Source: Apostichopus japonicus | Taxonomy: Eukaryota > Echinodermata > Holothuroidea > Aspidochirotida > Stichopodidae | Direction: 5' to 3' | Assembly (NCBI RefSeq): GCF_037975245.1 | Contig: NC_092570.1 | Location: forward strand, 10,069,501 to 10,133,500 | DNA length: 64,000 nucleotides | Shown: piece by piece, positions 55,241 to 64,000 of the stretch | Numbering within the stretch: position 1 is the first letter of the stretch | Layout: each line of letters starts with the position of its first letter | Made by a program: the position numbers and the translations under genes | Notes under the pieces: model-generated | The model's input: the letters and a program-made list of their open reading frames with translations, nothing else | Database searches by the model: none | Told to the model about the DNA's origin: nothing

Positions 55241-56092
55241 CAAAGTACAATTGCAGTTCGTGACAGCACTCTTTACCTGTGTTATATAGTTCACGGGTCT
55301 TCTCTAGTTTTTTTCTTTTCCTTCTTTCTTTCTTTTCCGGAAGCTGCCAAGGTAAAGGTACATACTACACGAGGTTCGGAAATAATAAATTGTATGACCC
55401 GAATAATCCGATTAAATAACACTCCAAACGAAGTCAGAGCGTAGAACGTATACTAACTTATTTCATAAAGCATAGTCGATTTTGACCTCATTACGATTTA
55501 CGTGTAACCTACAAATCTAGTTAAACAAGTTTGCTAGTAATAAGTTCCTAATTATGAACTATCAACTTAGACCGCTGTTGTCGATTGTTGACACAAAACG
55601 AATCACTACAACATCTTTTGCGTTACTTTCCGGGGAATTTTGAATGATATATTTGACACCAAAAATTTATTTAAAACAATTTAGTTCATTAGCTTTACTG
55701 GTCAAGTTGAAATCCAGAGGAATGAAGTGTAGATCATTTCATTTTTCCCGAGATTATTGCTAACATAAAAAATGTGTACAAGTTGAATGTCGTCGTGATG
55801 AATTACTCGTTATCGAACGAGTATTTGATGGATACATTAAAAATATGTCTTTCGTTTGATCATGAAATAATCTTATTGTCAGGAAGACTCGAGAGGTGGG
55901 TAGTGAAATCGTGGGAAATCGTTCACCAAACGCAAACAAAATCTATTATTAGATTCGTCCTAAATTTGAAGTCACTTTCTGAATGTTTTACTAATAGGCC
56001 TATATAGACGAATTGATGAAATCATGCGGGGAACAAACTGCACACTGCATGTTCGTTAAAGATAATATAATTCAGATGTGGTGGTAAATAGT

Positions 56093-56605
<513 letters not shown>

Positions 56606-58296
56606 TACATATTTAAGCCAAAAATACAAATAGATTTATAGTACAAAGATCTTGTCTCTCCTGATGGTACATGACTCTGACAACCTCGAAATTTGATCCA
56701 AACAAATTATTTCGTTTGTAGTATCTTACAGGGACTCGTTTGAAGCCTAACCACTAATGTCAAAGGTCATCATTTAGTCATCCTTTGATTTCACTGTTGT
56801 TGAAGTACATACAATGTTGGATGGCCTCGCTGTTTGCTTCAATATCGATCTAGCCTCGACAAGCAGTGACAGGTGAACCATCGCTGCTGAACTTTTTTGC
56901 CTCTGCGCTTCTTATTCTTTTTACTTCTTTCGTGCAACTGATCTTTATACGATATGACACAAGATCGGTTGATAACAACCTCTAGTTTTGATTAAAATAT
57001 GCCTACCTCTGACAGGTGAGGGAAGCCCACTTCTTCTCAAAGTCGCTATAGCCCTTTGTTCTGTTACAAGCTTTCTGATGTCATTCTTTTCCGAAACAAT
57101 TGTTTAGTCATCCATACAACTAGGTCAGTGTAACTTTATCACAATGTCACTTGGATTCCATGTTGAAAGAAAAGGGCGTAAATAGTAACAACATTTGTAC
57201 TCCCCGCCCGCACCCTCCACCCCCATACAGGAAAAACATCCATTATTTTCATCATATCAAAAAAATTATATAGAAAAATAACAAACAAACAGAATCGTGA
57301 AGGCGCCATGGGGTAAAACGATCAACCTTTAGTTGATGGATTTTAAACTTTTCTAGCTGCCTAGGATTATCAATCGAGCCGGTTTAATTATTTTAACTAA
57401 AACATGCGCTTTCCCGTAAATGTTATCATTAAGACTCCATTCCAATAATTTCTTGGACATGATATCTCAATGTGTAATCTAACTATACAGCTTGGCGACT
57501 TTAAAGTTCTCAAATTATGGATGATGTTGAAAACATAATTGCCTGTTTCCCGCTCACAGATCAGTCGACAAAGAAATGTAAATTACAAAAGTCTTCATTT
57601 TTCAATCTAAATTCGGTTTATTAACAACTCGCTGCCACGTGGTTTATTTTGGGACAAACGTCGTTTGTAGCAGGACCGCTGTATGTATACTCAATGACTA
57701 TATAATTCATAAGACCCGTCGCCGAGTGGAGCCTTGAGTTAATTTCATCTTGCAAGCTGTTGACCTTAATATTATATGAACTACACTCTTTTTACAAGTC
57801 ACTGTTTATGTGTTAAGTATTTATTAAGGGAAATTGGTGTGATTTTGATATCTGTGTAGAGCATTTAGTCACGTGATTTCCTGTTTGATTTGTTGACTTA
57901 ATTGCAATTCGAACAGCCAAAGTCCCGGTTATGAAATACCAAAACAAAGCGATTCATTAACTCAACCCGATGACCAGTTTGAGAAAAAACGAATTTTTTG
58001 TCCGTATAAGTAACCACTATCATAAGTACAAGTTTATTAGACATTACTCGCCAACTAACATTCGCGCAGGTAGGAATATTCTAATTATATTCTGATTCAG
58101 ACATTAACTCGTTAGGATTGGGGAAGTTTTCAGAAAGCGGTAACTATAAACCCCAAAAGTTAATATAGGTAACCTAAATTAGTTGAATCTACGATTAATC
58201 TATTTGATTCTGGATCATAAATAGATTATTATATCTCTGTCTTATGTTTATCATGGTTCGTTTATAATATTCAAAGGGTAAGACCTACTGTGGTAT
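56606..58296. other. Non-coding, nothing recognised
   Basis: No array, element or exon-like frame seen. Confidence 0.5.
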
Positions 58297-58711
58297 AGAT
58301 AGAGATGACGCCTCCATATACTGATAGAGATGACGCCTCCATATACTGATAGATAGAGAAGACGCCTCCATATACTTAGAGAAGACGCCTCCATATACTA
58401 ATAGAGACGACGCCTCCATATATACTGCTAGATAGAGAAGACGCCTCCATAAATTGAGAGCTAGAGAAGACGCATCCATATACTGATAGAGAAAACGCCT
58501 CCATATGCTTATAGAGACGACGCCTCCATATACTTGTAGAGACGAAGCCTCCATTTACTGATAGAGAGAGAAGACGCATCCATACACTTATAGCTAGAGA
58601 AGACGCCCCATGTACTTATAGAGAAGACGCCTCCATATACTAATAGAGAAAACGCCTCCATATACTTATAGAGACGACGCCTCCGTATACTTAAAGAGAA
58701 GACGCCTCCAT
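58297..58711. repeat. ~25-30-bp minisatellite array (~16 units)
   Basis: The unit is approximately GACGCCTCCATATACTGATA plus GAGA(T/A), with lengths from 25 to about 33 bp because of variable GATAGAGA segments. There are about 16 recognisable GACGC(C/A)TCC cores. Minus-strand frames of MEASSLSVYGG type are products of the repeat. Confidence 0.93.
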
Positions 58712-61700
58712 GATAGCAAAAAGACAGTTTCTGCGTTATAGAGAGGGTTACTACCAACAAACGTTCAAACTTTGATGTCTTTGATAAACAAGAGCAAGTC
58801 AAAAAAATTGAACAAGAAGAAAATGACAGTTTGTACTTTTTATGATTATTTTTTTCTTCAGGCAGTCATCAATGTCACAAATTAGAATATAAACATAAAC
58901 CAAGGAGATAACCGGGACGAAGCAAGACTCAAAATTTGCTGATGGCGTGAAATCAATCATTTTGAAAATCGTATCCACAAATTTATTTTCAAAATGTGAA
59001 TCGTTGGGATAAAAATTCAGAATAATAATAAGAAAACAATGCGGTGAGAGGGTTAAAAAGAAAACTAATAAAAGTCATGATAATTGATAAAATAATAGGC
59101 TACATAATATAACAATTTCTCTATAAAGAAAAGAATTTACATTGGTTATATACAATTTCATATATATTTTTTTTTGGAGGGGGTGGAGGTTGACTTTTTC
59201 TTGTCCTCGACGTCAACGTATCTCTTAATTTAAGCATTGACGTTTTTTGTCCTGGCAAATATTTCCACTTTAGCCTAAAAATAATTCATATACATTTCTG
59301 ACGTCACAACAGGAGAAATCTTGGAAATCTCAGATAAGATCAGTAGATGAAGCATGGAGAAAACAATCAGCGTATAATTATCGAATGTCTTCCATTGAAT
59401 AGGGAATTAACAAAATAATCAGTAATTGCAAGACCAAAGAACATTTGATATTGGAAAGAAGATTTAATAAAATTATAGATTTAATCTTTTCGATTTAAAT
59501 TTCTTGCTGTCTTAATGATCCACTCTTACTTTTGTAAATTTTTAGGTAACATCCCGAAAATTGGTACTTAAGTAACGTTAATTAATTAAAGCGACAATCT
59601 TTAAAACAGTTTAAATGAAAAAAACAATAAGGTTATACTCAAATCAAACTGGGAATGGGCCGGGATTGTAACTTGTAGTATTTTATCTCTCGATATGGCA
59701 TTGTGTTCAATTTTTCTTCCAGAAAAAGATCAATGTTTTGGCTAATATTAAACAAACTTCTGTGGAACACGGGGAGAAAATCAAGAACTGTTTCATTCAA
59801 AATAATGTCCAATTACATTTAACAGGTGCAAGTACATTAAAACGATGTTTTTCTTTTACTTGGTAGAATTATTTCAAAGGAAGAACATATTTTATTAAAA
59901 TATAATTATTTCCGTTCGTGTGGCTTGTTTAAATTTGCTAAATTCAAGAAATTTTAAAGTATAATAAAGTTTGGCACATTTTGCACATAATAATAATTAA
60001 AACGTTAATAGTAACAATTTCATTATAATATGATAAAATCAAACGATTAATCGTAGAAGGAACACTCGAAGAATTAATTACACAAAACAGTACAGATACA
60101 AATCGGCTTCACATTAAAATCAGTTTTAAGACGTTCCTCGACAATGATGGATAACTTACAAGCAAATCGCCGCTATTTCCTCTTCTTAATTAAGACTTGT
60201 ACGGTACCCCCCCCCCACCCGGACGAACCAAGCCCCACCCCCACACTGGCCAAAATCGCATTTAATTAGACGCATGGCTTATCTGCATTTAGAATACATA
60301 AAAATAACATTAATTGGATGACATTATAGATGTATTTATCACGATCATACAACAAACAATGAAAGTAACCAATGTAATGCATTCCAATGTTATGCCGATA
60401 AACGGATACCCATTGAGTCCAACAGAGCGTAAACAGAGTGTAAATTATTGAAATCAATATTAAAATTGCATTGTAAAAACCCTTTTCGAACAATTTTGTG
60501 TACATTTTTAATATGTTAAGCAATATAGAAGCGTTAGCTCAACGTATTCTTAACATCTATGTGTTGCATAATGTTCTCTTGAACCATCATTTGTGCCTTA
60601 GAATGATCAATTCAAAGACTAAAAACAATAGTTGCATAAATGTCTTCGAATGGTTTGATTACGTACCGGTAATGACAGGTGTAGTAATCATGTGAAATAT
60701 CGCATATCTCTATGTGTGTGTGTCAATTATACTTGGACGTAACAAATTAGGGTTAACGCTGCTAGTACTGCAAAGCTACCTATATTTCTAAGCATCTCCA
60801 ATAGTTAAATTATGGCTAAACTTACCTTAATTTACCAATTGTTTGGTAAATTGTTCGTCTTAAATAAACAAATATTGGGAGATTTCAGTTGTTTTAGCAA
60901 GAGGCAATGTCCACTGTACACAAGTGGTGACTATCATACTCCGTACATTTTGATAAAATTTATAAAAAAATATTATGATGGGATAGAAGTCGGCCATTTA
61001 ATGTATGTTGTTTTTAAAGAGTATCGATGGTGTATCTCTTTGACTTCAAAATCGGCAAATTTTAACATCATATTATTTAACAATTGTTTTCATACCGGCA
61101 GTAATTCAAACCAAGGTATTTGTCACAATTTGCAAATTTCTGTGAACACCTCGTCGTCAGTTTAAGATATAAAATCTTTCCTTTCAAAAATAGCCATCAA
61201 ATTAAGGTTATACTCGCTGTTTAAATATTTCCATTTATGTTAGTGACACACCAAACTAGTCGGTACACAAACTGCTGGTTCACAGTACCCCAATGGGAAT
61301 ATTTAAAAAAACGTCTGTAATGCACCTCCTAAATATGGTATTATTATGTCTAAGAATAGCCTCAGCATAATCGGAAAAATCTTTAGTTATGATGGGCGCC
61401 TAGTTTTATAACCCCTGATCCAGACAGTGAAGAGACCCAAGATATCATCTTATGCGAAATAAGTGAAGGATGCGCAAACATATGTCATGTAACATCCACT
61501 TATATGATGTACTGTATACTGCTAAATTGGTCTGAATAAATTAAATCATGACAAAACTTTGAGTGGTCTAAGAAAACATCTCACGCGAACTTGCTTCTCA
61601 TGTTAACCCACATAGCAACGTATTAGGAGAATGGTGTAGTATTTCCAAGGTGCTGTACTTTTAACGTGAGGTAAGAGCTTGAGCCTGCACAAAGGATTGA

Positions 61701-62334
61701 TTGAAGTAAATATAGGCCTACCATAGAAGTCAACAAATAAGAAGAAATCCATTTACAACCAGTTAAAGGTAAACACTTAATACGGTTATGATAAGAAACT
61801 GGTTTACACATCTTAATTTTAACCAAGTAAGACTATAAATGACGCCTATAGCAGATCTAGATTATCCGTGATACAAGGATCAACCGTCAACCACACACTT
61901 TGGCATTTATACAAATACTAAGCAAGGAACACATGCGCATGATCATCTCTTACAACCTATCACGAGTTGACCTGTCACGTGATCTCATCTAGTAGAAAAA
62001 TGCGGACTAGTTTCTATGAGTTTAATTTGACCGTTATACATTTTAACCGTTTGAAATATGTAGAACAATAATTGGTTGCTCTCATTGGTAGAATTAGGTT
62101 GTAATGACGGATTCCATAGCAACCGTGGGTAGACAAGCAACTGCATCAGTATATACATACCAGTTGCACTATGTTTATCATGTATGCTATATGTCCATGG
62201 TTACAATATACTTTCTTAGTCGATCCATAAACGAACTGAAGTGACTTTGATCGACTGAGGATCTTATTTTCAAGCTTCCTTTCATGGTGACGTATGATTT
62301 GTCGAGGTAAAATTGTTTTGTGACAACAGCACCT
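58712..62334. other. 3' flank of Zic; non-coding
   Basis: Contains the Zic 3' UTR (minus strand, below 62335) and AT-rich DNA. A 117-codon plus-strand frame at 60812-61165 is the longest non-repeat frame here, but it has no recognisable domain or splice context and is probably chance. Confidence 0.5.
62021..62026 (-). terminator. Possible polyadenylation signal of Zic (ATTAAA)
   Basis: Reading the minus strand downstream of the Zic stop, no AATAAA was found in the first few hundred bases. ATTAAA, the commonest variant, occurs here, which would give a 3' UTR of roughly 310-340 nt. A single hexamer in AT-rich DNA is weak evidence; the true end may be further downstream. Confidence 0.25.
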
Positions 62335-62834
62335 TTAGTAGCCACCAGCTGTATTTCCGGTCGGTATGCCTAGAGGTTGACCATGCTTGATCGCCGTGGC
62401 AACAGGTGAGGGCTCGTTGCTAGGGGGAGTTGGCATACCCCCTGCACTTTGACAAACGTACCATTCACTGAGGTTCGTACCAGCACTGTTCGCTAAACTA
62501 GCGGCGGCAAAACTTCCATTGGTTGTTCTAGAGACGTTGGTTGTTGCGGTTTGTGAGTTGGCTTCACTGGACGGAGGAGGAGGGGATGTTTCTCCAGAGC
62601 TGTCGCTCTCTTCATTAGAGTTCTCGGTGTGGATTCCTGGCGGGGGTGGGGATTTACTGTGAACTTTCATGTGTTTCCTAAGCGAGCTAGGGTGGGTGTA
62701 ACTTTTGTCGCATCCTCGTATTTTACAGTTGTATGGTTTGTCGGAAGTATGAACATGTGAATGTTTCTTCCTATCGCTTGAGTTGGCAAATCGCCGGTCG
62801 CATCCTTCAAACTCACATTTAAAAGGCTTCTCAC
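62335..62834 (-). CDS. zic: Zic-family zinc-finger transcription factor, C-terminal (last) exon
   Basis: Zic proteins are nuclear C2H2 zinc-finger transcription factors acting in neural and mesodermal patterning and interacting with Gli sites. This minus-strand exon follows a good acceptor (pyrimidine tract and CAG at 62835-62837) and starts in phase within the Gly of the HTGEKP linker. It encodes 165 full residues and ends at TAA (62335-62337). Counting from the Glu after that Gly, finger 4 uses C6, C11, H24, H28 and finger 5 uses C36, C41, H54, H58. Both are nearly identical to Zic/Opa fingers, including [10 protein letters not shown] and [13 protein letters not shown]. Finger 5 has C-x4-C, as in invertebrate Zic and Opa; vertebrate Zic1-3 have C-x2-C. 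The tail is Ser/Pro/Thr-rich, with the family motif LSEWYVCQ at 121-128, then about 37 extra residues where vertebrate Zic1 stops after WYV. Fingers 1-3 and the N-terminus lie beyond the window. Family assignment is very secure; the paralogue number is not determined. Confidence 0.96.
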
Positions 62835-64000
62835 CTGCAAGAAAACAAAAAGACAATACGAAATAAGTTAAAAGCGTCTTGATCCAACACCCAACACATA
62901 TACACTCTGAGGGAAATGATAGTAAGAGATTAGTATACTATTGCAATAAACAAACAAGATAATCATGATGTGGTTTCACTCTTGTCGTACGTATATAAAA
63001 GGTAATAGCCCGGAATCTACACAGAGAATATCCAACCGATATCTGATCAATTCTTTGGTAGCATCAAAATTGAGATAGATTCCAAATTAATTACTAACAT
63101 TCACTAATATATTAAGAAGGGTGACAATTCTACAATGAAGTAAACACTACAATGTTTTGCTTGAACATAGTGATATCACATGTCAAGATCACCATGTTTG
63201 GCCTTTCTGAGATATTTGTATATTACTAAAGCACTCCGCAAGCAATATCAAGTATGATCTTTTATTAAATCTAGCGATAACTGAATGTAATAAACATAAA
63301 TATTCCAACAATGCTTTATTTTGTAGCAGATATTTGCAATGAAGCCAATACACTTTAGAGTTTAGACTACCTCTATACGCGTACATGGTTGTATGAATAT
63401 GGCTTCATCGCTTACACGATTGATGAGTTGATGTTTGCTATAAAGTGTGTACCTTTGGTGAGGTGGTATGGAATAAACATGATTTCATACTGTAAGGAAT
63501 TTTATCTCGTAAACAAATAAATATGGGTATTTTTTTCTTCACACTGATGTTATGGCATTCTTATCTGCGTTAGAAAACGCCATGTGAACGTATATTCCAC
63601 AAGGCGAGCTAACACTCGGGGCGAGGAACGCCGTTGAGGTAAAAATAACTCCGGTTTTCTTTTGATTTCGTAATGTTTTTTCTCAAGTGATTGGCATAGG
63701 ACCTTGGGAAGTCATTATTGAAAATAAACAAAATTTGGCATTTTAGATACCGGTTGTGCAATGCTTGTAACCTTCACATAAGCCTGAGGTAATCGCATAC
63801 CAGTATCATGATTGTCAGAGCAACAGGTCTCCATTGAAGGGATCGTGTATATTGAGATATTACCCAACAACTACTACACTAATGTATCTTTATGACCAAT
63901 GATGGGGAAAATTTGTACATTAACATTTGTTTCAAAAAAATCTGGGATATGAATCAAATAGATTTAGGAAAATTGCCGTTTTACATCAATTTTGTGTTTG
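62835..64000 (-). other. Intron upstream of the Zic last exon (runs off the window)
   Basis: The acceptor for the Zic last exon lies at 62835-62837 on the minus strand. The upstream exon with fingers 1-3 must lie beyond position 64000, because no finger-like frame (C-x4-C, TGEKPF) was seen in 62838-64000. The intron is therefore at least 1.17 kb. It is AT-rich with no repeat array. Having an intron at the finger 3/finger 4 linker fits a Zic gene. Confidence 0.8.

Noticed and set aside
54473-55444. Plus-strand frames of MRLRIVHTFHCF repeats up to 173 residues
   Set aside because: By-product of the 54-bp repeat; two frames are open over the same DNA and the non-repeat tail has no domain.
58285-58802. 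Minus-strand MEASSLSVYGG-type repeat frames
   Set aside because: Three overlapping frames are open over a ~25-30-bp minisatellite; no coding evidence.
60812-61165. 117-residue plus-strand frame
   Set aside because: No domain, splice sites or neighbours support it; composition fits a chance frame in AT-rich DNA, although it is the longest non-repeat frame.

Overview
The window looks like nuclear DNA of an animal, most likely a marine invertebrate deuterostome (an echinoderm is my best guess). The support is as follows. The DNA is AT-rich, full of microsatellites and minisatellites, and has no bacterial-style gene packing. There are two spliced loci with GT/AG junctions. At the right end is the last exon of a Zic-family zinc-finger gene whose fifth finger has the C-x4-C spacing seen in non-vertebrate Zic proteins and in Drosophila Opa, not the vertebrate C-x2-C form. 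The word TAGGCCTA recurs (for example near 24128, 50753 and 61716), which from memory fits echinoderm-like genomes but proves nothing. The exact species cannot be read from the sequence.

Layout. About 1-4,960: non-coding, with two long (TA)n tracts. 5,076-6,510: a 42-bp minisatellite with higher-order structure. 6,511-13,550: AT-rich non-coding. 13,551-13,740: (TA)n. 14,898-15,223: an interspersed element with short terminal inverted repeats. 15,496-16,037: a 76-bp tandem repeat whose every unit carries palindromes. 16,038-27,016: non-coding. 27,017-27,166: a trinucleotide repeat. 27,424-28,819: a 49-bp minisatellite. 28,820-32,950: non-coding. 32,955-36,094: a small multi-exon gene of unknown function, with a second copy of the interspersed element in one intron. 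36,100-41,330: non-coding. 41,374-42,873: a 55-bp duplication, then a 35-bp minisatellite. 42,874-54,270: non-coding. 54,271-55,240: a 54-bp minisatellite. 56,094-56,605: compound (TA)n/(TCTA)n. 58,297-58,711: a ~25-30-bp minisatellite. 58,712-62,334: non-coding, including the Zic 3' flank. 62,335-62,834: Zic terminal exon on the minus strand, with its intron running to the window end.

The two genes have no evident functional link. Most of the window is probably intergenic DNA downstream of Zic; developmental transcription-factor genes often sit in gene-poor surroundings, but no individual enhancer can be called by eye. Six minisatellites plus the main microsatellites cover roughly a tenth of the window and account for many of the apparent long open frames. 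I found no convincing undescribed biological system. The observations most worth checking are the palindrome-bearing 76-bp array, the higher-order 42-bp array, the intronic inverted-repeat element and the unknown spliced gene.
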